A stretch of 54,477 bases of DNA from Davidsoniella eucalypti (Eukaryota > Ascomycota > Sordariomycetes > Microascales > Ceratocystidaceae), in the NCBI GenBank assembly GCA_004009845.1, contig RMBW01000151.1:1-54477 (forward strand), given 5' to 3'. The notes under the pieces are model-generated. The model worked only from the letters and a program-made list of their open reading frames with translations. It was not told the DNA's origin and made no database searches. The position numbers and the translations under genes are program-made. Each line of letters begins with the position of its first letter. The stretch's first letter is position 1. Below are positions 35,717 to 48,200 of this stretch, piece after piece.

Positions 35717-37216
35717 ATGTCTGAACAATTACCGATACACTCGAATAAGCCGTTGATTCCCGTGACGGAGAAGCAGATAGCATCTCTCGAGAAATCACTG
35801 AATGCTGCAGACAATCAAAAGCTTTTCCAGTTTTTTAAGACCAAGTCTTTGGTTCCAAATGGACTAACTTTCGATCGCATGGCTGGAGACAAACTTCAAT
35901 ACGTGAGTTGATATCTTCATACACAGCCATCAAGCTGAGAGTAAACTAACAATAGTGTTTCATCACTAGCCATGCACCAAGCTTGACTTTCTTAATTATC
36001 TCACCTATCTAGAAGGCTCTGCTGAGAACCTCCAATTCTGGACCTGGTGCCGCGACTACGAAGTGCGTTTCAAGGCTGCCACGAGCCAACTAAGTCTTTC
36101 GCTGGACTCGATATACAGTGGTGTTACTCTCATCTCTGATACTCTAGATATGGCGACCGACTACAGTCCTTCTATCCATACTAGCGAAGAGAACACGGAA
36201 GGACCACAAGACGATAACCGGAGAAATCATGTGATATCCATGGTCTCGGATACTTCAGATCCCCTGCCAGTGGCCCATACACTATCAGTGACACAAGCTC
36301 TTGATCAGGACATCAATAGACAAACGGGTCTTGCGCCTGTTGTACCGATTGTACCCAAGACTAGCTTGAGATCACTTACAGCTGCGGAAGCCAGGACACT
36401 TTCAGACCCTGAGCACGATGGTACGTTGTTTGAGTTTCCCTTGAGTATTTGGCACTATCAAATTGACGTATCTAACATCTACCTGTCAATCTAGACCTTC
36501 AAGACTTTAGAGAAGAAATGGACCGCGCCATCTCAACATACTTTGCCTCGACGGCACGTCGACACCTCAATCTACCCTTTAAGCAAGGCAAACAGTTCCT
36601 CTTTATGGCTGTACTCAACTCTTCTGCCCATCCAGACTGCTTCAAGAACATATATTCCGGTGTCGACTATGTGTTGCGCAACCAATCATATCCGACTTTT
36701 GTACAATGGACTATGACTAACAGTACCGCGGCTCGTCTCTACGCTATGAAGGTTATGGGTATTGTCTCTATTCTATGCTCCTTCATCATGGCTCTCATGT
36801 TGATTTTCAGCAGCCTTCCTCGAGAGTGGCGTTTCATGGCCATGTTTGGCTGGACTCTCGGCCTTACTATGATTCTGTGTGCGCAACGTGGTATCTGCAT
36901 GTTTCTATCTCTTCGTCGGCATCGTCATATGCGACCATGGGAACAATTCATCGACTCTGCTCGTACAGAGCAAAAGATGATGAATTCCCAGAGTCCATTC
37001 GGCCCGGCTAATTCAGCAGACGAGGAGCACTGGTTGCCACAGTATGAGAAGCTCAGCGCTTTCCGCAAGATGTTTGGCCATACTGTCCGGATACAAGAAA
37101 AGACACTGATACGGGCTCACGATGTTATATTTTTGCAGTCGTTGGGCGTTGCTATTCTGGCTTCGGCTGCCCTAGCTGGTATACTAGTCACTATCCCTCC
37201 AGCTGAATTGTACTAA
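35717..37216 (+). CDS. RAX1: Rax1-like RGS-domain membrane protein
   Basis: Exons 35717-35902, 35970-36420 and 36495-37216 give 452 aa. An RGS domain split by a variable insert (about 65-280) begins PCTKLDFLNYLTYLEGSAEN and resumes DLQDFREEMDRAI, then LPFKQGKQFLFMAVLNSS and HPDCFKNIY. Three hydrophobic segments follow: VMGIVSILCSFIMALMLIF, a stretch around FGWTLGLTMILC, and a C-terminal LGVAILASAALAGIL. This RGS plus three-helix layout is that of Rax1, which in budding yeast marks bud sites at the membrane; filamentous-fungal homologues are RGS proteins linked to growth and stress. The insert between the RGS halves is Ser/Thr/Asp-rich. G-protein regulation by this member is inference. Confidence 0.87.
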
Positions 37217-37696
37217 GAGCCATCGTGCTTTTTCTTTCTGTCTTTTGCCTAAACATCACCCCTTAAGGGGCCATGTCTTCTTTTCTATTTCTTTTTTCCT
37301 TTTCTGTTTGTGATTCTTTCTTTACACACACTAGACCCTTACTTGATGGGTATTGTTTGCACTACGCTACGCATCATTTTTGTTCAAGTTTTCTCTTGAT
37401 TTCCTTTTTCTTCTTGATCTATCACTAGACGCTTGGGTGGAACTAGACGCAAAGACGCCTATGGATTAAGGTGACGTCTTGTGTACTTGTCTTATTACTT
37501 TTTTGTTTTTCTGTTTTTCTGTTTTTTATTTCGGTTGTCTTGAACCTTTTTGGGTGTCTTTCTTGGAAGGATGATATCTAGCGCTGGAGTTTGGAGGCAC
37601 CGGTACACAGAGATTCCTGGGTGGAAGGAACTCTTGTTAATCTTGATTGTTTTCATATTAGTTTATACAACAATTAAATCTTTTCTAGCCTTTGGC
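37217..37696. other. intergenic region, convergent 3' ends
   Basis: 480 bp between RAX1 (+) and the isovaleryl-CoA dehydrogenase gene (-). T-rich with repeated TTTTCTGT words near 37500-37525. No coding feature was recognised. Confidence 0.5.
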
Positions 37697-39071
37697 TTAA
37701 ACCCCGTTAGCAAAATGCGCGTATTCTTTGTTGAAAGCACGACCAATGACCATGCGCCGGATCTCAGAAGTGCCAGCTCCAATTTCGTACAGTTTGGCAC
37801 TATAGGGAGGTGTTAGTATATTGAATGGCTTAGTAGTAAAGGAGAATGAGAAGAGATATAGACTGGACTACTTACTCTCTAAGAATCCGCGATGCCGGCA
37901 TCTCCTCGGTATACCCCATACCACCAAGCAACTGGATGCAATCTAACGCCACCTCTGTCGCCCTCTCGGCCGCATATAGGATAGCACCAGCACAGTCTTG
38001 CGTGAGGATTAAACCGTCCTCATCGACAGCCTTTGCTGTGGCATAGGTGTATGCGCGAGAAGCCTGCATCTTGGTATACATATCGGCCAGCCGGCCCTGT
38101 ACCAGTTGGTTGTGGGCTAATGGCATGCCAAACTGCTTACGCTGGTGCGTGAAGGGTAGAGCAACATCGGTCAGAGCGGCTTGCATAAGACCCAACGGGC
38201 CGGCCGATAGAACGAGGCGCTCAAGATCTAAGCCTTCCATGAGAACACGGACGCCGCCGTTGACACGGCCTAGAACATTGGCGTCGGGCACGAAGACATC
38301 GTCAAAGGCCAGCTCACCGGTGTTGCTTCCTCTCATACCCATTTTGTCTAGCTTTCGTAAGCACTTGAAGCCCGGGGTGAGAGCACCTGTATGGGCGTCA
38401 CGGGTTGGCACGATGAAGGCCGTGATACCTTTAGACCCGGCAGCTGGCTCCGTCTTGGCGTAAACAACGATGACGTGGGCATCGGGTCCGTTTGTGATCC
38501 ACATCTTGGTTCCGTTGAGGACATAGCCTCCGGGCGCCTTAGTTGCTGTCATGCGCATACTAACAACGTCACTACCAGCGCCGGCCTCACTCATGGCTAG
38601 CGCACCGATGAGTTCGCCGCTGATCAGACCGGGTAGAAAGGCTTCTTGTTGAGCTGGTGAGCCGTTCAGGGCTAGCTGGTTGACGCATAGCTGGGCATGA
38701 GCTGCGTAGCTTAGGGCGATAGACCCCGAGGCGCGCGAGAGCTCTTCCATGACGACGCAGTGAGATTGGTAGCCTAGGGCCAGGCCCCCAACGCTTTCTG
38801 GCGCAGTTATGCCGAGGAGGCCAGCTGAGCCGAGTTTCTGCCATAGGTCGTTCGGGAAGGCGTTGCTGGCGTCAGTTTGGGCGGCAAGTGTGGCGGGAAT
38901 CTCGCGTCTGGTGAAGTCGGATACGCGGTCACGGAGCTCAGATAGCTCGGCTGCTGTTGGCGGCGTGAATCCGGCGGGATGCTTGGTGGAATGGTGTCGG
39001 ATAGCGGGAAGAAGCCGGGCGGCTGGCCGTAGAGGAAGGCCGGAGGCCGAACGGAATATGCGGACGGACAT
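37697..39071 (-). CDS. ivdA: isovaleryl-CoA dehydrogenase, mitochondrial
   Basis: Exons 39071-37876 and 37799-37697 give 432 aa (intron 37800-37875, GTAAGT donor, TACTAAC branch). This FAD enzyme oxidises isovaleryl-CoA to 3-methylcrotonyl-CoA, the third step of leucine breakdown, passing electrons to ETF. Residues 1-30 are an Arg/Ser-rich mitochondrial targeting sequence. The acyl-CoA dehydrogenase fold is complete: AMSEAGAGSD and WITNGPDAHV (FAD and substrate contacts), KMGMRGSNTGEL, and the catalytic Glu284 in GLDLERLVLSAGPLGLMQA. That position is where isovaleryl-CoA dehydrogenases carry their base, unlike medium-chain enzymes. The last exon supplies AKLYEIGAGTSEIRRMVIGR. ATG at 39071-39069 precedes the targeting peptide. 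The gene is divergent from the carboxylase subunit that performs the next step. Confidence 0.96.
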
Positions 39072-40045
39072 TTGGGTGAAAGAATGAAGGACAATCAAGC
39101 GGTTAGTACTTGAAGATCTCGTTAGATCTTGGATTACTGCAGTGGATATGGCCAAAAGAAGAGGCTCTGCTAGACACAAATAAGAAGAGGATTATGATCT
39201 TCTACGGTGAAATGCACGTATAATTATATCAGGGTGAAATTTGGCAGGTCGAAATCGAAGAAGTGCTGTCTTGCTTTATTTACTTGAATTGGCCTAGATG
39301 AAAGCAGCTACTTTGTGACCAGGTGATGTCTCATTTTGCCCTGAAATTGACTTTGCGCAGTATTCGACAGATAAACACAAAGGCTTGTTTTATTTCTTCC
39401 ATTTTTCTCATGTATTTCTTCGATGATTAACAGCATAGATAAAGCAAGATTTCCCCAACAACAACAAGCTTGTCCATTTGGGGTAACTAACACCTGTTCT
39501 AGCTCGTTAATTTACTAGCCCATACTGTATTTGTAGCTGATCTTGAAATAAACATGGTAAAATATGCTGTGAAATCAAAGAAGAACAAAAGCCCCCTTTC
39601 GCTTTGGTTTCGGTTGCCAGCGGCTTCTTACGGCCTTTTTAGAAAGGACAAAATAAACGCTTCTTCGAGTTTGGAGATCATGCATGCTTTTGTTACTGCG
39701 TTTGGGGTAGCTGCCCGAACCGATGACACCTGACCTGGCCTCCCTTTCCCTTCACGGCAACTACTTTGGAGGACAAAATAGATAAAAAAGCAATTGTTCT
39801 GGTGGCTGATGCAGAAATATACCAGATAAATAGACGAGGCAGACTAATGGGGCAATTGCACGCAGAATGCCGTGTTGCGTCGACTGGACGAGTAGCTACC
39901 TTTTGGAACAAAACAGAGAAAGGCTGTGAAGTTCCTTTATTTAGAAAATTTAGAGTTGTATTCTATCCATCTCTTTGTATCTTAGATACTATCATCAACT
40001 TGATTATTGGCCATTTTCTTCATCATCAAAACGATTATCAAAACG
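39072..40045. promoter_or_regulatory. shared divergent promoter of ivdA and mccB
   Basis: 974 bp between the two ATGs of consecutive leucine-catabolic genes. GGACAAAATA occurs twice in direct orientation (39646-39655 and 39771-39780), each followed by A/G-rich DNA. CGG triplets occur at about 39611-39632 (TTTCGG, AGCGG, TACGG), as used by Zn2Cys6 activators. No experimentally known site can be asserted. Confidence 0.4.
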
Positions 40046-41853
40046 ATGATGTCATCGGTCTACGCCCGCTCCGCGGCGATTCAACGCTTCACTTATGCCC
40101 GGGCAACCGTATCGCGGCAACTACTGCGGCCAGCACTACAGCGACGCTCAGCAGCCTCCTTCACGGCACCATCGCAAGCAACGCAAGTCTCGATAGTGCG
40201 CAGCGAGATCGACACAGGCTCAGCGGCCTTTGCGGAGAACCGCCGGCAGATGGACGCAGTGATCTCGCGAGTCCGTGAACTTACGGATGCGGCGCAAAGG
40301 GGAGGACCGGACAAGGCGCGCCAGAAGCACTTGGCACGCAAAAAGATGCTGCCACGTGATCGAGTCACGGCTCTCATCGATCCCGGGTCAACGTTCTTGG
40401 AGCTGTCGCCGTTGGCTGGTCACGAGCTGTATCCGGAGGCCGAAGTGCCGGCTGGAGGCATCATCACGGGCGTCGGTGTTGTTGAGGGCGTGCGGTGCAT
40501 GATTGTGGCCAACGATAGCACGGTCAAGGGCGGTACTTACTATCCAATTACGGTCAAGAAGCACCTGCGGGCCCAGGAAGTCGCCCGCGAGAACAAGTTG
40601 CCGTAGGCTTACCATGCTACTCCTTTGTGTTCTTTGCACACGGACCTTCTTTCGCTAACCCTATATTCATCTCCAGATGCATTTACCTCGTCGATTCCGG
40701 TGGCGCCAACCTTCCACACCAGGCGGACGTATTCCCAGACCGCGAACATTTTGGCCGTATCTTCTATAACCAGGCCCACCTTTCAGCCGCCGGCATCCCA
40801 CAGATCTCCGTTGTCATGGGCCCGTGCACAGCTGGCGGTGCCTATGTTCCGGCCATGTCAGACGAGAGTATCATCGTGCAAAATCAGGGCCATATCTTCC
40901 TAGCCGGGCCGCCATTGGTCAAGGCAGCTACCGGTGAAGAAGTATCACCCGAGGAATTAGGTGGTGGTGCTATGCACACTTCCGTTTCGGGTGTGTCTGA
41001 CTACTTGGCAGTTGATGATGCTCATGCGTTAGTGCTAGCACGTCGCTGCATCTCTAACCTCAATTGGCCGGCCGACAATACAGTTGGGGCCAGAGCCGGA
41101 GCCGGAGCTAATCATTACGCCGAGCCGCTATATGACGTCTCAGAGCTGGACGGTATTGCAAGTCCGAATCTCCGCACACCACTCCCTATCCACCAAGTAA
41201 TTGCGCGTATAGTAGATGGATCGGTGTTCAGCGAGTTCAAGCGCGACTTTGGCCCGTCACTCGTGACTGGCTTCGCCTCGATTCACGGCCACCGTGTTGG
41301 TATTGTCGCTAACAACGGCATCTTGTTTGCTGCCTCGGCCCTTAAAGGTGCCCACTTCATCGAGTTATGCTCCCAGCGTGGCATTCCACTCGTCTTCCTA
41401 CAAAACATCGCCGGCTTCATGGTCGGTGCGGCAGCTGAGCGGGAGGGTATTGCAAAGCACGGTGCGAAACTTGTGACTGCCGTGGCCTGTGCTCAGGTGC
41501 CCAAGTTCACGGTAGTCGTTGGTGGCAGCTACGGCGCCGGCAACTATGGCATGTGTGGTCGTGCCTATTCACCTCGCTTCTTATGGATGTGGCCAAATGC
41601 CCGTGTTGGTGTTATGGGTAGCGAGCAACTCGCTGCTGTCATGGAGACTGTCGGTAAGAAGGCCGATCCAGCACTCCGTGATCGTATTGACCGCGAGAGC
41701 GATGCCGTCTTTTCATCGGCACGGTTATGGGACGATGGCGTTATCCCGCCAGCTCAAACACGGCGTTATCTTGGTCTCGGTCTCGATGCGGCCTTGAGTG
41801 GGCGCAATTCTATCGATGCCAATAAAACCAAGTTTGGAGTGTTTAGAATGTAG
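40046..41853 (+). CDS. mccB: methylcrotonoyl-CoA carboxylase beta subunit, mitochondrial
   Basis: Exons 40046-40602 and 40677-41853 give 577 aa. The carboxyltransferase subunit of 3-methylcrotonyl-CoA carboxylase moves CO2 from biotin (on the alpha subunit) to 3-methylcrotonyl-CoA, the fourth step of leucine breakdown. The first about 45 residues are Arg/Ser/Ala-rich, a mitochondrial presequence. Two crotonase-like halves follow: the N half has YLVDSGGANLPHQADVFPD and MGPCTAGGAYVPAMSDE; the C half has FLQNIAGFMVG, GGSYGAGNYGMCGRAY and WMWPNARVGVMG, all family hallmarks. The 74-nt intron joins NKLP to CIYLVDS. Two adjacent ATGs (40046, 40049) could each start the protein. The biotin-carrying alpha subunit is not in this window. 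The stop lies 121 bp from the convergent hydrolase gene. Confidence 0.96.
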
Positions 41854-41974
41854 AAACAAGATAAGGAGCATATCCAGACGATAATACAAGCACAAATTCA
41901 TTTAAACATATCATTCTTAAAGTATCTATCGTTACAAAGCCTCAACTTATTATCCTGACTTCTTCGTCTTTCCT

Positions 41975-42855
41975 CTACAGGTGCTCACCGAAGAATTCCA
42001 GCAGCTTCTTGTAGCCACGCGCATATTCTTCCTTGTTGCGGGGGTCCTTCAGGTCCGACCGCGCTGCCATCCAGCCGTGGATCTGGTCAGCATAGGTCTC
42101 GACATACTTGGGGCCCTCCAGGTTAGCCTCGAACTTCTTGACAGCCTCGGGATCTTCGTCCTTGCTAGCCAGCATGATAAAAGGCGCCTTGATGCCCTTG
42201 GCTTCCTCAGGATCGACCATGGCGGGATGAATCTCGGCGCCGACCTTGAACAGGTTAGAGGTAGCATCCTTGATCACTGTCGAGACGACCTTTCCACCCC
42301 AGCAGAAGCCGGCAATAGCCCATTCGGTCACGGCGGGATACTCGGCCTTGGCGGCGGCAATATAAGCATTGACTTGGGGAGCGACGATGGCGGGGTGGTT
42401 CTTGCCGAGGAAGGCGCTGATCACGGCCATCTTTTCGTCGTTGTCGGGAGGGAAGATGGAAATGGAGCATGGGTTGCCCTTGAACCAGTCGGGCATCAGA
42501 ACACGGTACTGGTGGCCGAGGATGTCGGCGCCCTGGAGCGTCTGAGGGAAGTAGCCGAAGATATCGAAGATGAAGAGGACGCCCTTGGTAGCGTTCTCGG
42601 CGCCAGTAGTGTCTACGGAAGTGTTAGAGTTAGCCATAGTTCCGACGGAAGGGAAGAAAGAATTGAGTATAATGGCTCTAAGCTAGTCTTCTGAAGCATT
42701 TTATATAAATTAGAATATTTTAGATATCACAACAACTTACAGGTCTTGAAGCCACCAATCTCGGCGTATTTGCCCTTCTCGACGTAGCCATCGTCAACAA
42801 TGGGTGGGATGCTGCAGCACGCAGCACTGTGACCGTGAACGCCAGTAGCCGACAT
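41975..42855 (-). CDS. dienelactone hydrolase family protein (Aim2-like)
   Basis: Exons 42855-42741 and 42612-41975 give 250 aa (intron 42613-42740, GTAAGT donor). This is an alpha/beta hydrolase of the dienelactone hydrolase family. The catalytic triad is visible as Cys142 in GFCWGGK, Asp190 or Asp192 in SKDEDPEAV, and His217 in DQIHGW. The N-terminus SAACCSIPPIV and the stretch GGFKTYTTG are typical of the fungal cytosolic members related to yeast Aim2. No targeting signal is seen. Classical members open dienelactones in aromatic degradation, but the substrate of the fungal group is mostly unknown, so no pathway is assigned. The next gene, mccB, is convergent and probably shares only a terminator region. 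Confidence 0.93.
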
Positions 42856-45269
42856 GTTTCAAGCGATATATAGACTAAGATGGAAAGGAATAGTAGAGAA
42901 TAACTAAAAAAGAAGATGAGATGTGAAAGAGAAAAAAAAGAAGACGGGAGGGGAAAAAAAAGAAGAAGAACGTTGTATCGTTGCCCTTTTTATTTTTTTA
43001 TATTTTTTTACGGAATTCGCTGAATGAGCTTTAATAAGAAGGTTAGAGGTGGAAAAAGGGAAGATAATTGATAAGCTATGAACGCTATACTCTTACACTG
43101 TGGGCAATACTGTGTTGCTGCTACAGTTACTTTTTTTTTTTTTTTTGGCTTCGTAGCCACTGATAGTGTTACCTCTCTATAGCGGCTTTAAGGCACTATA
43201 AACCCCAAAAGCCATGAACCATGAATCATTGCTTATTCAGGACCCCACTTTGTTTTTGGCTTATAAAATGCCGGTTGCTTATAAGTTGATTTTGATATCC
43301 GGCCATGTTTTTATTTTATATATATATAATAAAAAAATTTTTTATCAAGGTGGAAATGTAGCTCTAATAGCTATGTAACACATCGGTATCCTAAGATGTG
43401 TACACAACCCTGAACTAATACTAGTATACAATGTAAGGTTTTGGTATATTTTTTTCCCCTCATTAGTTCACCGAATCAGATCGAGGATAAGGCCCCCCCT
43501 CCCTATAGGCAAAACAATTACATGTAGGAGCTTGATAATGGTCAAGTAAAAACAGTATCAAAAGGTCAATAGCATAGGGGAAGGGAAAGTCAAGATGTAT
43601 CAAGATGTCGACAAACAGTAGATCTACAGTGGACGAGGATTGAATATCCGGTTTAACCAGAGCATTGGGAATTAGACACAAGATTAATAATTGTGTATGA
43701 TAGAGGTTTTTTTAAGTATCTAGAGTCCCCATGTTGGTTTTAGAAGGGCCAAGTCCGACTACAAAAGCTGTGATGCAGTTGAGACAGAGAAGTTGAAGGT
43801 TGCTGAAATCACACCCGGATTACAGCGAATATGAAAGCGTGGCTCTAATTTATATTATGTGTTCTACCTATTCTATCATTTCCTATCGTATAGCTCCATA
43901 AGATTAATGAATTAAAAAAATAAAATAAAATTTATCATTTCCTGTCGTGCTGCTTGGATAGTTATCGATAGCTTGATGGTATGTTTGTGGTTGTATAACC
44001 GTCTTCTTGATAAGTTGTCAGCTTGTGATTATTCCATACATAGGCTAGGAAACGATGTTAACAAAGTCTCAATAGTGGCATTGCAGTGCTATAGCCACTA
44101 TAAGTACATTCACTTTAGCACTAAAGTCCACTGCCAGTGAGCTGGTGCACTGTAAGTCGGCTTGTGGGGGGTCAAGTCTTTTACCCCTCCTCAAAAGTTC
44201 ACCGCGCCAGACCGAAACTCGGAATTTCAGTTCATTATCTTTATGTCTTGACGACGTGGTTCTATCTACCATCCTTTTGCTCTATTCCAATGCCGTGTGA
44301 ATTCCATCATCATCATCTATCGTGAGCGGATCATCCGCACCTATGGCCTATTGCGGCCATTCGTATCTGCGTACGTTGATGTTCTTATTACACGGGAAAA
44401 ATCATCACCAAGACAACTACCAAGAGTCATTCATGAAAATTACCATCAAGGGAAAAAATAATAAGCGGAGGGAAGGCCAAGTTGCCTAAAGTGGCAAGAT
44501 ATATTATGCAAGGTTGACTGCTCAACGCAAACTGTGGTTTGCTACATGGACCTCTGCTTTTTGTTCATTGTTATCTTTCTTTATCTTCTTCCAACTACGC
44601 ATCTCCTCTTTGTCTTTTGTTTGTCTATTCGACCTCGGTTTTTGCCTCATCTCGGCCTTTCGTTCTTTCCACAAAATGACGGAAGAAAACAGGAACATGT
44701 TGTATAGAAAAATAAGAAAACCAAATCCATTCACGAAGAAACCTTTGTGCTTGCATCCTTTTTTTTTTTGCTATGACCAATTTTGAAAGACAGGGGAGGG
44801 GCACTTTCTTCACGATCATACAAATGTATAGTTAATGAGATTTCAAAGAAAATAAAATAAGCTTCATAACAATGAAGCATAGAAGATAGGCAGCTAAAGT
44901 AACCGGATCCGAAAAATGACTATTATAATCACTATAATAGACGTACGCTGATATAATGCCCCAGAAATAAATAAATCAAAAACAAAATGCCTATAAACCC
45001 GTTGTATATAATGAATAATATCATCATATAAAAATTGCCATACATTAACGCCGTTCCCACCATGAAACAATATAATCGCTAATGGAAAAAAGAAAAGGAA
45101 AAATATATATATAAAAGTACACGTCTCAACGAGACATTCGAAACCGATATCAAAATGGAGAATGAAAAAAAAAAACAAGGAAATTCACTTCACCCACAAT
45201 TAATTAGATGTCTCGAAGAATATAAGTCCACGCTAAATTCTTCAAAGGCATTCTTGTATCGACTAATAA
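42856..45269. other. gene-poor region
   Basis: About 2.4 kb. The left part is the purine-rich leader of the hydrolase gene. It contains homopolymer T (about 43132-43146), a TATATATATA tract near 43318 and several A-runs. ORFs are short and low complexity. No gene or RNA was recognised. Confidence 0.5.
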
Positions 45270-48200
45270 TCAGTCGCTAGAGCCAGAGTTCTCTCTAAAC
45301 CACGGCAACAGCCCGGAAAAGAAAGATCGTCCACTCCTCTCTCCGCCCTCTGATCTCGACACGTAGTGACCAAGGCCTCGTACGCTATTACGCGCCGCTT
45401 CATCGCGGTCCATAATCAACGCTAGCTGGCTTCGCGTACGTCCAAGAGGTACGGCCGGTGTCGTACTACGTTGCGTAGGCACGAACATCGGATCAAGCAC
45501 GTGACGTTGTCGTGGTTGCGGGGCTAGTCCGTAGTCTGTTTCCATGACCGGTTCGATCAGACTGCGCCCCATGTTGAGCTGCTCATCGACGTTATCGAAA
45601 TCATAGATTTTGCCTCGTGCCGCAATCGCTGATGTTGAAATTGATGCCGGACTCACGAGGCCAAGACGGTCGTTGTGTTGTTTGATGGGAGATGCAAATA
45701 AGCGCTGGCTACGCGGTGTGGAATTAGGAGATGACACATCACGTATCCGTCGCTCAGGAGTCGTCGGTGGCTCTTGATATTCCGGACGCCCACTACTAGA
45801 CGAACTGCTAGCATTAGAAGCAAGCCTATAGCTATCATAGGATGGTGTCTTGCTTAGAACTAGAGCACGATGTGCTTCTGCCGCATCAAGCCTACTTTGT
45901 GTGCTATGACTACGGCGAAATGGTGGCAGATGCTTCGTATCCTCGACGGATCTAGCCGGAGGGCATGGATCTGTGCTATGTGAATCACGTCTTCTAGGTG
46001 GAAAGCCACTCGACGGTGGGTTCAAACTCAGGGACATCATATTTGACGATGACTTGTTCCGGTGGCTTGCTTCAAGACGCCGCTTTGTAGCCTGAACCGA
46101 AGCTGTCGGTAAATCAACATGACTCTGTGCTCTGCTAGGCCGGGGTCTGACTGGCGAGACTTGTGTAGGTCTTCTAGCCACTGTGCCCGGGATGGGAAGG
46201 ACATATGTCAATGCTCCAGAGTTCGACGTAGCCTCTAGAAGAGCATTTTCAGTACTTTGGGAAGCCTGCATAGTGGCTGCTGGTCCACTAACAGTCCGAT
46301 GAATGATTGGCGCAGGGCTAAGCTCAGGCTGTTTGCCAGCCATCTTCTTGCTCATTGGCTGAGTAGCTGGGACCTGTCGGTTCAAAATTGGCATATCTAG
46401 TTGTTGTATGATGGGTAGTTGACGAGGTGTCGGTGTCATTATGACGCTACTAGGAGCCGACACAGTCTTTCCTTCTGGTGAAGATGCTGTCTTAGTCCGT
46501 TGAGAGGCTTTATCCGCTTCTCCTTCGTTCTCATCCTCCTCAATCGTTGGGACCAGTCGAGAAAGGGAATGCAATGTAGGCGACTCGTGTGGAACCGCTT
46601 GTATCGCATCCGTTGACTCAACAGCTATCTCGGCCTTCACTATCGATGATTCCTTTTTGGGGCTTGGATTATGGACCATGACAGAGTTAGCAGGTCTTTG
46701 TCGCAGAGTTGGCCTATTTGCGTCTGTTATTCCAGAAGCGGCGCTTTGTTGGACTGCAAAAGATACTGGCGCCGGGACAACAAGTGTCTTATGTGTCTGT
46801 TTAGAGCGAGATCCATCATTCGATCCAGATGGATTAATACTGCTATTACGCTTAGGAAGGCCCGGGCGTCTCTTTCCAGTAGCAGAGACGACAAACTTCT
46901 TCTTGGTAGGTGCTGGCTTCTTCTTAGAAAGCGTGTGACCTTGAGGCGCTGTCTCTTTTAGTAGCGGCATCCTGTGTGCGGGTTCTTCGCCTTGAAAGCT
47001 GCTGTTTTGCATTTCTGGCGCAGACGACTCCTTTGGCGGCTGTTCAGATCTGTGGGGAGATGCGAAGCGCGCAGTTGGCCGTGACTTCAACTTTGGCACA
47101 AGTGTAGTGGTCGCAGTAGTTGACTTGGACTTTTTCAAGATGGAATGCTTTGGCGGAGGCCTTTTTGAAGAGGGCACCAAGCCAGCAGTGTGCACGTAGC
47201 TACTGCTTTCAAATAGTGTTGAGCTTGTGGTTGGCGGTGAGACAGCCATGATGTCGTCGCTGGCGGCCTCGGTCTCGGTACCAGAGTCGTGGTTGGTTAT
47301 GTCCAGATCGTTTGAGGTACTGGATGGAGTACTACCGGTAGTAATACTAGTATTACTGGCCGTGGTGGTTGTGGTAGCGGCACTTATCGGTCTCGCATCA
47401 ATTCTACTAGACAGGGAATCCGCGAGTGATGTTGCAGTAGTGACAGGCACGGTAGTACTGGGGGCAATAAGGGTCGCAGTTGGGGACATGGCGCTAGTTC
47501 GAGAAATCGAGGTTGAAGCTGGTGCTAATACTGACGCCATAAGTGATAGTGAAGCTAGAGCTTGAACTGAAGCTGGATAAGGAGCAGATGATGCGGTGAC
47601 TGGAGCAACAACAATACTCGTTTCGTCAGTTGCAGATTTCAGAGTTGAGTCGCTAGACCAGTCCGGATCGTCTATGTCGGCTTCAGTATCACTTATTGTC
47701 GTCGTTTGAGCTTTCCCTGTGATGGATCTGAATGGTGTTGAGGTATTGGTGGGTGTATTAGGAGTATGTTGATATGGCTTTGCCGGTGGCGTACTACTAC
47801 TACTATTACTACCAGAAGAAGGCGATAAGGAAGATGAAATAGAGGCAGAAGTAAGAGCCGGCGGTTGAGATATAGAGGTGCCACTAGTGATAGAAGTAAC
47901 AGTAGTTTTTGCCGCAACAGGCAATGTCACTGCTTGTATTGGCACAGTGAAGCGTGTTGTAGGGGTATTATCTGTGGATGCTACAACCACTGGAATGTTT
48001 TCGGAAGCAGGTACTGGCGATATAGATCCCGAAGCGACTGATGTTCCTGGTACTGACGCGTTTTGATCGGAATGTTGCTGGTAGAGATTCTGTTCCTCCC
48101 GACACTGTGGCTGCATTTGCATTTGTTGCAGTTGGTCTGGTAGTTCTTGGAGATCTTCTTGTTGTGGTTGTAACAAGCGAATGAGCTAGAGTGGTTGGAA

